DNA from: JALUZX01 sp964561605
Lineage (GTDB): Bacteria > Planctomycetota > UBA1135 > JALUZX01
DNA: 43,280 nt
Direction of reading: 5' to 3'
NCBI GenBank assembly: GCA_964561605.1
Contig: CAZLQD010000050.1
Span: 1 to 43,280, forward strand
Position numbers and translations under genes: made by a program. The notes beneath the pieces are model-generated. The model was not told the origin of the DNA, searched no databases, and saw nothing but the letters and a program-made list of their open reading frames with translations. Below are positions 7,565-14,775 of the stretch, piece by piece (within the stretch, counting starts at the first letter, position 1; the number at the start of each line of letters is the position of its first letter).

Positions 7565-8502
7565 ATGGCCAGGATGGCACGGACCAGGACCAGGATGGTG
7601 AAGGCCACGGCCAGGACGTAGAGGGCGGACCCTATACCTTTGCTCAACACTCCCGCTCTCTGGGAGGAGAGCCTCTCCAGAGCGGCCCGGCACTGGGCGA
7701 GGCTTTCCTGGAGAGAGCCTGCCCGCTCTCCCGTCTGGATCCATCCCCTGCAGGGTTCCTCAAGGTCCAGGGCTTGGAGGAGGACTTCCGAAGGGGGCCG
7801 GCCCTGGAGGATCTTCCCGGCCCCCTCGATGAGCCTTTCCTTCAGATGGGGTGCCCGGACCCCCCGGGCCGCCCCGAGAAGGGCCCGGTCCCAGAGAACG
7901 CCTCCTCCGTGGAGTTCCTCCAGGAGGAAGAGGGCCTTCCGTTTTTCTTCCATGAGGAACCAGGGCCCGAGGAGAGGGAGCCTTTCCACCTTTCCTCCCT
8001 CCCAGGCACGAAGGACCAACCAGGCGCCGGAGAGAAGGAGGGCCTCCAGGAGGGCGGTCCACAAAAGGAGGGAGGTCAGGGCGGCCTGGAATCCCCGGGA
8101 GAGGAGGGTGGGAATCTGGAGAGGGACCAGGGCCAGGTGGAGGATCAGGAGAGGATAGGCCCCTCTGGCCAAGGCGCTTCGAAGAAGCCTGTGGGTCTCC
8201 CCCTGGAAACGGGCCAGGGCCTTCAGGCCCAGGGGAAGTCTCCCCACCTCTTCCAGCTCCTCCAGGAAGGCCCCCTCCCCGGGGGAGACCAAGCCGGCCC
8301 TCACTAGGGCGGGTGAGATCCTCTCGCCCGGAGCGGGAAGGTGGGGGGATTCCTTTCCCCCTTCCAGCACAGAGGTCAGGGCCTGTCCCGGAGGGACGCC
8401 CCGGTCCAGGAGCAAAGAGAGGTTCTCCAGGACCCCCGCTTCCTTGGGGGTAGTGCGGACCAGGACCCCCCAGATCTTGTAGACGAGCCGTTTGGGTGCC
8501 AT
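7525..8502 (-). CDS. GspF/PilC-like type II secretion or type IV pilus inner-membrane protein
   Basis: The 325-residue protein resembles the polytopic platform protein of type II secretion and type IV pilus systems. It has hydrophobic segments at about 117-133, 141-162 and 292-313. A C-terminal T2SSF-type signature precedes the last membrane helix (TGERAGSLQESLAQCRAALE, compare GE-sG-L-e-L in PilC). It is shorter than the usual 400 residues and its first T2SSF domain is weak. No GspE ATPase, GspD secretin or pseudopilin gene is adjacent, so it is an orphan in this window. The last 40 bases overlap the end of the convergent plus-strand gene. Confidence 0.7.
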   Translation of the reverse strand: MAPKRLVYKIWGVLVRTTPKEAGVLENLSLLLDRGVPPGQALTSVLEGGKESPHLPAPGERISPALVRAGLVSPGEGAFLEELEEVGRLPLGLKALARFQGETHRLLRSALARGAYPLLILHLALVPLQIPTLLSRGFQAALTSLLLWTALLEALLLSGAWLVLRAWEGGKVERLPLLGPWFLMEEKRKALFLLEELHGGGVLWDRALLGAARGVRAPHLKERLIEGAGKILQGRPPSEVLLQALDLEEPCRGWIQTGERAGSLQESLAQCRAALERLSSQRAGVLSKGIGSALYVLAVAFTILVLVRAILAIYSPTWFQIGRGL

Positions 8503-8619
8503 TGTATCGCCCTGGTTCCCTTCGGTGCCGGTCCACGCCCCTTCCCAGAGGATGGGGTCTCCCGATTTTTCTGCAATGGGGGGTGTTGGAAGAGTGGTGA
8601 AAAATTTTTGGAAAGAGGG

Positions 8620-8647
8620 TTGAAACTGGTGGAAAAGTGTGGATACT
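8620..8647 (+). promoter_or_regulatory. Candidate sigma-70-type promoter for an upstream small transcript
   Basis: TTGAAA (8620-8625) and GATACT (8642-8647) are separated by 16 bases, in a locally AT-rich patch of a GC-rich intergenic region. The predicted start is near 8654. No plus-strand gene begins between here and the terminator at 8771-8807. Confidence 0.45.
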
Positions 8648-8653
8648 CTTCTT

Positions 8654-8808
8654 TCGCCTGATTGCCTGAAGGACTTCGAGCGACCAGGTTTGCAAGCAGG
8701 GACAGGCTATGAGGTGGAGATTCTTCCCCTCCCTAACCGCCCTCTCCACCTTGTAGCCATCCCCATTCAGAAGGTTCCCCTCCCTTGCGGGGGGGGACCT
8801 TTTTTTTG
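8654..8808 (+). ncRNA. Putative small structured RNA (unassigned)
   Basis: The segment lies between a candidate promoter and a strong plus-strand terminator, with no open frame or ribosome site, so a non-coding transcript of about 150 nt is the simplest reading. Its middle folds into a long hairpin: 8699-8702 with 8760-8763, 8705-8709 with 8754-8758 and 8713-8720 with 8743-8750, with a 22-nt pyrimidine-rich loop. CTGAA at 8665 can pair with TTCAG at 8766 to close the structure. I could not match it to SRP RNA, 6S RNA, tmRNA or a cyclic-di-GMP riboswitch. It could instead be a long leader of the GGDEF-like gene, ending in an attenuator. Confidence 0.45.
8771..8807 (+). terminator. Strong intrinsic terminator
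   Basis: A stem of about 13 bp (8771-8783 with 8789-8801, including two G-T pairs) closes a 5-nt loop and runs directly into eight Ts (8800-8807). It reads on the plus strand, where the only nearby coding upstream is on the opposite strand. It therefore ends a separate transcript or acts as an attenuator. Confidence 0.85.
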
Positions 8809-8835
8809 GAGTTCCCCTGCCGGCGGTTCGATAAT
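8806..8835 (+). promoter_or_regulatory. Candidate promoter of the GGDEF-like gene
   Basis: GATAAT at 8830-8835 matches the -10 consensus in five of six bases. A weak TTGGAG lies 18 bases upstream, at the end of the terminator T-run. This would let the gene at 8869 be transcribed independently of the terminated upstream RNA. Confidence 0.4.
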
Positions 8836-8868
8836 GAAAGGGTCCAGTTGAAGGGAAGGCCCAACTCG

Positions 8869-9441
8869 ATGTTCGAGGAAAAGGAAAAAGGAAGGGAGCC
8901 GGGCGGCCAGGGTCCGCGGGTGGAGCCTCCCGGAGAAGAGGCCCTCTTCAACGAGGCCCAGATCCTCCATCTCCTGAAGGTGGAGTTCGCCCGGGCCAGG
9001 CGTTACCGCCAGCCCCTGTCCTGCGCCCTCCTCTCCATCGACAGGCTGGACGAGAAGGCCGACCTCTTCGGCACCAGGATCAGGGGGGCCCTGGTCCGGG
9101 AGGTGATGCTCTTTTTGAGGAAGGCCGTCAGGATCTCCGACTTTCTCGGGCTCTACGAGCGGGACGGGATCCTCCTGCTCCTTCCCCACACCGACCTGGA
9201 GGGGTGTCGGGTCCTGGCGGAGCGCCTCCGGGAGGAGGTGAAGAAGCAGGAATTCTCCGTCCAGGGCCACTCCTTCCCCGTGACTCTCTCTATAGGAATC
9301 GCCTCTTCTTCCGGAAAAGATCTCCTTTTCCACGACGCTTTGCTCAAGAATGCCGAGCGTGCCTGGTATTTCTCCCAGGAACGAGGCGGGGACTGGGTCG
9401 CCGCCTGGGAGGGAGGTCCGGGAGAGGCGCCGGAAGGGTAG
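8869..9441 (+). CDS. Degenerate GGDEF-domain protein
   Basis: The 190-residue soluble protein has the fold signature of a GGDEF domain at about residues 28-165. Visible are an opening FNEAQILHLLKVEFARARRY, a central FLGLYERDGILLLLPHT and a closing VTLSIGIAS. The catalytic GGDEF site is replaced by ERDGI (97-101), so diguanylate cyclase activity is not expected. It may serve as a nucleotide-binding or protein-interaction domain. I chose the ATG at 8869, preceded by AGGGAAGG, because upstream codons overlap the candidate -10 box. It stands 166 bases ahead of the agmatinase gene and may belong to a separate unit. Confidence 0.75.
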   Translation: MFEEKEKGREPGGQGPRVEPPGEEALFNEAQILHLLKVEFARARRYRQPLSCALLSIDRLDEKADLFGTRIRGALVREVMLFLRKAVRISDFLGLYERDGILLLLPHTDLEGCRVLAERLREEVKKQEFSVQGHSFPVTLSIGIASSSGKDLLFHDALLKNAERAWYFSQERGGDWVAAWEGGPGEAPEG

Positions 9442-9580
9442 GATCTGAGGGTCCTGGAGAATCCTCGTTGAAGTCTCCCCTGTCCTGGGGCTATAAGGGG
9501 CCTCAGCCGGAGAGATCGTTCTGAGCCATCGGGGGGCGTTCCACGGGTCGACCGGGCGCCCTTCCTTATTTATGTCCCGA

Positions 9581-9592
9581 AAAAATATAGAT
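9581..9592 (+). promoter_or_regulatory. AT-rich 12-mer upstream of agmatinase
   Basis: AAAAATATAGAT stands out in this GC-rich DNA and contains a -10-like TATAGA. The identical 12-mer occurs at 22284-22295, upstream of the DUF1573 operon. No good -35 box is visible at either place. Confidence 0.3.
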
Positions 9593-9607
9593 CATGGAGT
9601 CGTGCCG

Positions 9608-10534
9608 ATGGACCAAGTCGCTCCCGAACTTCCCCAGATCGGGCCGGGCGATTTTCTTGGCCTGGACGAGCCATGGAACGACCCTGAGAAGGCTCGTTTC
9701 GTGGTCCTACCCGTTTCCTATGAAAAAACCACCACCTACATCAAAGGCACGGCAGGGGGGCCCAGGGCCATCCTGGAGGCGAGCCGCCAGGTGGAACTCT
9801 TCGACGAGGAGCTCTGGAAGGATTTCAGCAAGGTAGGGATCACTACGTATCCGGAAGTGCTTTTCGACGGCCCCCCCCAGGATCTGGCCCTCCACCTGGA
9901 GCAGGAAGTGGCCGAGCTCTTCCGGCGGGGCAAGCGGGTGGTCATGCTCGGCGGGGAGCATTCCATCTCCTTGGGCCCCGTTCGGGCCGCCGCCAGGTAT
10001 TGGCCCGAGTTCTCCGTCCTCCAGTTGGACGCCCACGCCGATCTCAGGGAGTCCTACCAGGGGAGCCGGTTCGGCCACGCCAGCATCGCCAAGCGGATCT
10101 CCCAGGAGTGCCCCATCACCCAGGTGGGAGTCCGCTCCCTCTCGGAGGAAGAGGCGGACCTGGCCGACAAGGGGAACATCACCACCTTCATGGCCCGGGA
10201 CGTCCTGGCGGGGGAACTGAAGAAAGAGATCATCCCCCAGATCCTGGAGTCTCTCGAGGAGAAGGTCTACATTACCTTCGACGTGGACGTCTTCGACCCC
10301 TCTTTCTTTCCGGGGACGGGGACGCCCGAACCGGGCGGGCTCGGCTGGTACCAGGTCTGTGATATCCTTCGTGCCGTAGTCCGCGAGAAGGACGTGGTGG
10401 CCATGGACATCGTGGAGACCGTCCCCCTGAGCGGGCACTTCGTTTCGGAGTTCGCCGCCGCCAGGCTCGCCTACAAGTTCATCTGCTACACCGCCCAACA
10501 CCAGAAACTGGGGCCCATCGTCACGGGGAAGTGA
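9608..10534 (+). CDS. speB: Agmatinase / ureohydrolase family enzyme
   Basis: Agmatinase hydrolyses agmatine to putrescine and urea, giving an arginine decarboxylase-dependent route to polyamines. The 308-residue protein has all six manganese ligands: His118 in GGEHS, Asp141, His143 and Asp145 in DAHADLR, and Asp225 and Asp227 in FDVDVFDPSFFPG. Arginase and guanidinobutyrase share this fold, so agmatine is the likely but unproven substrate. I chose the ATG at 9608 because GGAG lies eight bases before it. An in-frame ATG at 9572 has no ribosome site and would add 12 residues. The regulator gene starts one base after the stop. Confidence 0.9.
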   Translation: MDQVAPELPQIGPGDFLGLDEPWNDPEKARFVVLPVSYEKTTTYIKGTAGGPRAILEASRQVELFDEELWKDFSKVGITTYPEVLFDGPPQDLALHLEQEVAELFRRGKRVVMLGGEHSISLGPVRAAARYWPEFSVLQLDAHADLRESYQGSRFGHASIAKRISQECPITQVGVRSLSEEEADLADKGNITTFMARDVLAGELKKEIIPQILESLEEKVYITFDVDVFDPSFFPGTGTPEPGGLGWYQVCDILRAVVREKDVVAMDIVETVPLSGHFVSEFAAARLAYKFICYTAQHQKLGPIVTGK

Positions 10535-10535
10535 C

Positions 10536-11900
10536 TTGGATATCCTCCTGGTCGAGGATGAACGCTCCATTAGGATCACCCTCAGGGACGACCTGGAGAG
10601 GGCGGGTCACCGTGTGACCGCCCTCTCGGACGGGGCGAAGGCCCTGGAGGTCCTGGAGAAGCGCCGTTTCGACTGCGTGATCACCGATATCCGCCTCCCC
10701 GGACTGGGAGGGATGGACCTCCTCAAGGCCGTGAAGAACCTCTCTCCCTCCACGGAGGTCATCGTCATCACCGGTTACGGGACGATCGAGCAGACCGTGG
10801 AGGCCATGAAGGCCGGGGCCTACGACTACATCCAGAAACCCTTTCCCAACGAGGTCGTGGTGGAACGGGTCGCCCGGATGGACCAGCTCCGGGTCATGGG
10901 GGAGGAGCTGGAGAGACTCAGGTCCCGCCTGGAAGGGAAGGACCTCTCACGCAGGCTCGTGGGCCGCTCCCGGCCCATGCTCCTCGTCCTGGACCAGATC
11001 GGCACCCTGGCCTCCAGCGACGCCACGGTCCTCCTGGAAGGGGAGTCGGGGACGGGCAAGGAGGTGGTCGCCCGGGCCATCCACGCCCTCTCCCCCAGGG
11101 CGGACCGGCCCTTCGTGGCCGTCTCTTGCGCCGCCCTTCCCGAGAACCTCATCGAGGACGAACTGTTCGGTCACGAGAAGGGAGCCTTCACCGACGCCAG
11201 GAAGATCCGGAAGGGAAGGTTCGAACTGGCCGACGGGGGGACCCTCTTCCTGGACGACGTGGACGATCTTCCCCTGCCCATCCAGGTGAAGCTCCTGAGG
11301 GTGCTCCAGGAGAGGGAGTTCGAGCGGATCGGCGGGGAGGAGTCCGTCTCCGTCGACGTCAGGGTCATCGCCGCCACCAAGGTGGACCTCCGGGAGAAGG
11401 TGAAGGAAGGGGAGTTCCGGGAAGACCTCTTCTACAGGCTCAACGTCCTTCCCTTGCGTCTCCCTCCACTCAGGGAAAGGCGGGAGGACATCCCCCTCCT
11501 GGTCCAGCACTTCATCCAGAAATACGGTCGGGGAAGGGAATACCTGGTGCCTGCCGAGATCCTGGAGGCAATGGAACGCTATTCCTGGCCGGGGAACGTC
11601 CGCGAGCTGGAGAACCACGTGGCCCGGGCCGTGGCCTTCGCGGGCGAGAACCGCCTCCTGGAGAGGAAACACCTCCTTCCTCCCGAGGCCTTCTCCCTGC
11701 CCGAGATCGCCGGGAAGGCGGGGGAGGAGGGGGACTCTCCCGATCTCCGGCCCCTGGCGGAGGTGGTGAAGGAAGCCGAGCGGGCCCACATCCAGCGGGT
11801 CCTGGCCCATACCGGCGGCCATCGCACCAAGACCGCCCGGATCCTGGGGATCAGCCGGAAGGCCCTATGGGAAAAGATGAAAGACATGGAGCTGGATTGA
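10536..11900 (+). CDS. NtrC-family sigma-54 response regulator with altered AAA+ motifs
   Basis: The 454-residue protein has a receiver domain (phosphoacceptor Asp51 in ITDIRLPG), a sigma-54 AAA+ domain (Walker A GESGTGKE at 169-176) and a Fis-type helix-turn-helix at the C-terminus. Two motifs are unusual. The sigma-54 contact loop reads GAFTDA (216-221) instead of GAFTGA, and Walker B reads FLDDVD rather than FLDEIG, so the usual Glu is Asp241. It starts with TTG, after GGGGAAG and one base beyond the speB stop. No histidine kinase gene is adjacent, so its partner is elsewhere. Its downstream neighbours are envelope genes. Confidence 0.92.
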   Translation: MDILLVEDERSIRITLRDDLERAGHRVTALSDGAKALEVLEKRRFDCVITDIRLPGLGGMDLLKAVKNLSPSTEVIVITGYGTIEQTVEAMKAGAYDYIQKPFPNEVVVERVARMDQLRVMGEELERLRSRLEGKDLSRRLVGRSRPMLLVLDQIGTLASSDATVLLEGESGTGKEVVARAIHALSPRADRPFVAVSCAALPENLIEDELFGHEKGAFTDARKIRKGRFELADGGTLFLDDVDDLPLPIQVKLLRVLQEREFERIGGEESVSVDVRVIAATKVDLREKVKEGEFREDLFYRLNVLPLRLPPLRERREDIPLLVQHFIQKYGRGREYLVPAEILEAMERYSWPGNVRELENHVARAVAFAGENRLLERKHLLPPEAFSLPEIAGKAGEEGDSPDLRPLAEVVKEAERAHIQRVLAHTGGHRTKTARILGISRKALWEKMKDMELD

Positions 11901-14020
11901 TCCTTCCCGGCCCGGTCCTTCTCCTGCTCCTGGGACTCCTCCTTTCCGGGCCTCTTCGGGCCCGGGAGGATCGTGCGCCCTGGAGGGGGTTCCAGGTGAT
12001 CCTCTGGGCCTTCGGAGATCCCGCTCCACCCGGTTTGGCCCGAACCCTCCGCGCCATGGGCGTCACGGCCCTCAATTGCGAATATGGAATTCCTTCGCCC
12101 TGGGTGAAGGCCTCGGGCCTCCCTTTCTACGTGGGGCACGCCTCGGGCAAGGGCTTCCTCTACATGCGGAGGAGGAACTGGGACCCGATCTTCCGGAAGT
12201 GGTACAAGACCAGGTCACCCTCCCTCCTGGTGCGAAAGCCCTGCCTGAGCGACCCCGCCGCCTTCGCCGCCGCCCGGGCCAGGTTGGAGAAGACCCTTCA
12301 GGCCGTCCCTCCGGGAAGGGTCCTTGCCGTCTCCCTGGACGACGAGATCTCTGCCACCCGCTTCATCGATCCCATCGACTTCTGCCGGAGTCCCTGGTGT
12401 CTCGATGCCTTCCGGGCCTGGTTGCAGAAGGACTGTCCTTCGCCGGCGGATCTTTCCCGGCGGTGGGGGACGAAGGTCTCTTCCTGGAAAGAGGCCCTTC
12501 CTCCCACGACGGACGGGGAGAGAGATCGGACGAAGAGAGCCCTCTACCCGGAGAACCTCTCCCGCTGGAACGACCACCTGGCTTTCCGGGACTTTCTCCT
12601 GGCCGACCGGGTGGCCCGGCTGGCCCAGGTCTCCCGGAGGCTCCGGCCCTCCCTCCCCGTGGGCTTCCTCGGTGGGCAGGCACCGGCCGCCTGGGGCGGT
12701 TACGACTGGTCCCTCCTTGCCCGGAAAGTCTCCTTCCTGGAGGCCTACGACATCGGCGGCGCCCGGGAGGCGGCGGCTTCCTTCGCCCCGCCCGAGGCGA
12801 GGCGGGTGGAGACCCTCTTCCTGGAGGAGGATCCCCGGGCGGTCCGCTCCAGGTTCTACGGGATGCTGTCCCGGGGACTCTCGGGGGTGATCCTCTGGTC
12901 CTCCCGGAAGTTCCTCGATCCCCAGGGCCGGCCCAGGGGGATCGCCCGGGCCATGGCACCGGCCTTCCGGGAGGCCGCCGGGCCCCTGGGCCGGGCCCTG
13001 GCCGGTTCCTTGCCGGCTCCCGGGCCTTGGACGGTGGCCCTCCTGGAATCCCAGGCCTCGGTCCGCCTGCACTGGTGGAAGGACTCCCTTCCCGACGGGA
13101 GGACCTGGCCCAGGAGGTTCGGGTCCTTCGAGACGGCCCATTCCACCTCCATGGCCACCCGCCTCTCCTGGATCCGCCTCCTGGAAGATCTGGGGCTCCA
13201 GGCCCGGCTGGTCTCCCCGGCCGACCTCGCCCGGGGAGTCCTGGCCGGCCCGGCCCGGCCCGGCCTGCTGGTCCTTCCCCGGACGGTGGCCCTTGGGGAG
13301 GGCGCCTGCCGGGCGATCCGGGCCTTCGTCCGTTCCGGTGGGGTCGTCGTCGCCGACGGGGAGACGGCCCTCTACGACGAATTTCTCCGCCGCCGGCGGA
13401 GGGGCGGACTGGACGGGCTCTTCGGGATCGGCAGGCCCGCCGATCCCTCCCTCTGGAAACCGGCGGACCGGAACGGGCGGCCCTTGGCCGGGGCCTTCTC
13501 TCCCGAAGGCCTGCCCATCCTCCAGATCGGAATCCTTCCGGTGGAGGGAACGGTTTCCAGGAATTCGGCCGGCCGGAACTGGTGCTTCTCCCGGGCCGCG
13601 GGAAAGGGCCGGGCCTTCTACTGGAACCTCTCCCTCGTCTCCTACGCCGCCCTGAGGGAGAGGCCGCCCCTGGGGAGGGGGGTCCGCCTGGCCAGGCGGT
13701 TGTTCTCCCTGGCGGCCAGGGCGGCCGGGCTTGAGCCGCCCTTCCAGGTGAAGATCCCGGCCGGGGAATACGAATGGGTCCCCCTGGAGAGAAGGGCCCG
13801 CCTGGCCAGGGACGGAAGACTCCTCTGGGTGGTTCGGGTGAACCTCGGGAAGGACGGCCTGGCCCGCCTGGGCCGGAGGGGCCCGATCCCGGTCCTCCTG
13901 GAGGCCGGGAAGAGGGTGAGCCTCCGGGACTTGCGGGCGGGGGAGTCCCTGGGAAGGGGGCGGACCTGGAAGCTGCACCTGGACCCGGACTCCTTGCTTC
14001 TCTTCCAGGTGCAACGGTGA
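11867..14020 (+). CDS. Secreted GH42-like (beta-galactosidase-type) protein
   Basis: The 717-residue protein has an N-terminal signal peptide (charged start, then VLLLLLGLLLSGPLRA). An (alpha/beta)8-like region resembles glycoside hydrolase family 42, seen in FRAWL followed by ADLSRRWGTKVSSWKEALPP. A middle region resembles the GH42 trimerisation fold (GGVVVADGETALYDE near residue 500). A candidate acid residue lies in VSLDDEIS near 160, but I cannot assign both catalytic glutamates with confidence. I chose the ATG at 11867, inside the end of the regulator gene, because it supplies basic residues before the hydrophobic core. A TTG at 11897 in a TTGA overlap with GGAG upstream is a real alternative. 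The substrate is unknown. Confidence 0.65.
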   Translation: MGKDERHGAGLILPGPVLLLLLGLLLSGPLRAREDRAPWRGFQVILWAFGDPAPPGLARTLRAMGVTALNCEYGIPSPWVKASGLPFYVGHASGKGFLYMRRRNWDPIFRKWYKTRSPSLLVRKPCLSDPAAFAAARARLEKTLQAVPPGRVLAVSLDDEISATRFIDPIDFCRSPWCLDAFRAWLQKDCPSPADLSRRWGTKVSSWKEALPPTTDGERDRTKRALYPENLSRWNDHLAFRDFLLADRVARLAQVSRRLRPSLPVGFLGGQAPAAWGGYDWSLLARKVSFLEAYDIGGAREAAASFAPPEARRVETLFLEEDPRAVRSRFYGMLSRGLSGVILWSSRKFLDPQGRPRGIARAMAPAFREAAGPLGRALAGSLPAPGPWTVALLESQASVRLHWWKDSLPDGRTWPRRFGSFETAHSTSMATRLSWIRLLEDLGLQARLVSPADLARGVLAGPARPGLLVLPRTVALGEGACRAIRAFVRSGGVVVADGETALYDEFLRRRRRGGLDGLFGIGRPADPSLWKPADRNGRPLAGAFSPEGLPILQIGILPVEGTVSRNSAGRNWCFSRAAGKGRAFYWNLSLVSYAALRERPPLGRGVRLARRLFSLAARAAGLEPPFQVKIPAGEYEWVPLERRARLARDGRLLWVVRVNLGKDGLARLGRRGPIPVLLEAGKRVSLRDLRAGESLGRGRTWKLHLDPDSLLLFQVQR

Positions 14021-14775
14021 AGGGCGAAGCTCTGGCTCTGGCGGCGGACCTCCACCTCTCCCCGGGAGAGGCGGGAACGGCCGGGCGGCTTCGGGCCCTC
14101 CTGGAGGCGGCCTCCCGGCGGGCTTCGGCCCTCTACTTCCTGGGAGACCTCTTCGATTTCTGGGTGGGCCGGGGCATGGAGGATTGGAAGCCCTGGAAGG
14201 ACTACCTGGAGGTCTTCCGCTCCTCTCCCATTCCCCTCCACTTCCTGGCGGGAAACAGGGACTTCCTTGCCGGCCCGGCCCAGTTGGAACGCATGGGGAT
14301 CCATCCTTCCCCCGAGGAGACCTTGGTGGAGGATCAGGCAGGCCGGAAATGGCTCCTCCTCCACGGCGACCAGCTCTGTACCAGGGACGTGGCCTACCAG
14401 AGGGCCCGAAGGCTCCTCCGTTCCCTCCCCGTGAGAGGCGTCTCCCGGGCTCTTCCCTTGGGGTGGAAGCTCCGCCTGGCCCGGGTCCTGCGCAGAAAGA
14501 GCCAGCGTTCCCTCTCTTCCAGGGATCCCCGGTGCCTCGTGCCCACCCTGGAGGCCGTCCGGGCCAGGTCGGTTCCGGGGTTGGAGGGGATTCTCTGCGG
14601 GCATCTCCACAAGGTGGGTTGCTTCTCCCGGGCTCCCGGGGAAGATCCCTTTCTTTTCGTCCTCCCGCCCTGGGTGGAGGGGGGGGAGTGGGTCCTCCTT
14701 GAGGAGGGGACTCCCCTGCGTCTCGGGCCCGGGGGGGAGGAGGTTCCTTGGCCTCCACAGGAGGTTCTGGCTTGA
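14017..14775 (+). CDS. lpxH: UDP-2,3-diacylglucosamine diphosphatase
   Basis: LpxH cleaves UDP-2,3-diacylglucosamine to lipid X and UMP, the fourth step of lipid A synthesis, at the inner membrane. The 252-residue protein keeps the calcineurin-type metal ligands in nearly Escherichia coli positions: Asp11 and His13, Asp44 in FLGDLFDFWVG, Asn80 in GNRDF, His116 in LHGDQ, and His196 and His198 in CGHLHK. It starts with GTG in a GTGA overlap with the previous stop. Its last bases carry the ribosome site for the next gene. Its presence indicates that the organism makes lipid A or a similar glycolipid. Confidence 0.88.
   Translation: MKGEALALAADLHLSPGEAGTAGRLRALLEAASRRASALYFLGDLFDFWVGRGMEDWKPWKDYLEVFRSSPIPLHFLAGNRDFLAGPAQLERMGIHPSPEETLVEDQAGRKWLLLHGDQLCTRDVAYQRARRLLRSLPVRGVSRALPLGWKLRLARVLRRKSQRSLSSRDPRCLVPTLEAVRARSVPGLEGILCGHLHKVGCFSRAPGEDPFLFVLPPWVEGGEWVLLEEGTPLRLGPGGEEVPWPPQEVLA
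14759..14764 (+). promoter_or_regulatory. Ribosome binding site fixing a TTG start
   Basis: A perfect AGGAGG lies seven bases before the TTG at 14772, which overlaps the lpxH stop as TTGA. This places the start of the cmk-plsC fusion here and shows that TTG initiation is used in this genome. Confidence 0.8.

Noticed and set aside
8636..8645. DnaA box-like TGTGGATAC and a possible replication origin
   Set aside because: It is a single imperfect match without a cluster of boxes or dnaA/dnaN genes.
8654..8770. SRP RNA, suggested by CCAGGT followed by AAGCAGG at 8682-8700
   Set aside because: The conserved GGAA tetraloop and the helix between the two loop strands are absent, so the resemblance is partial.
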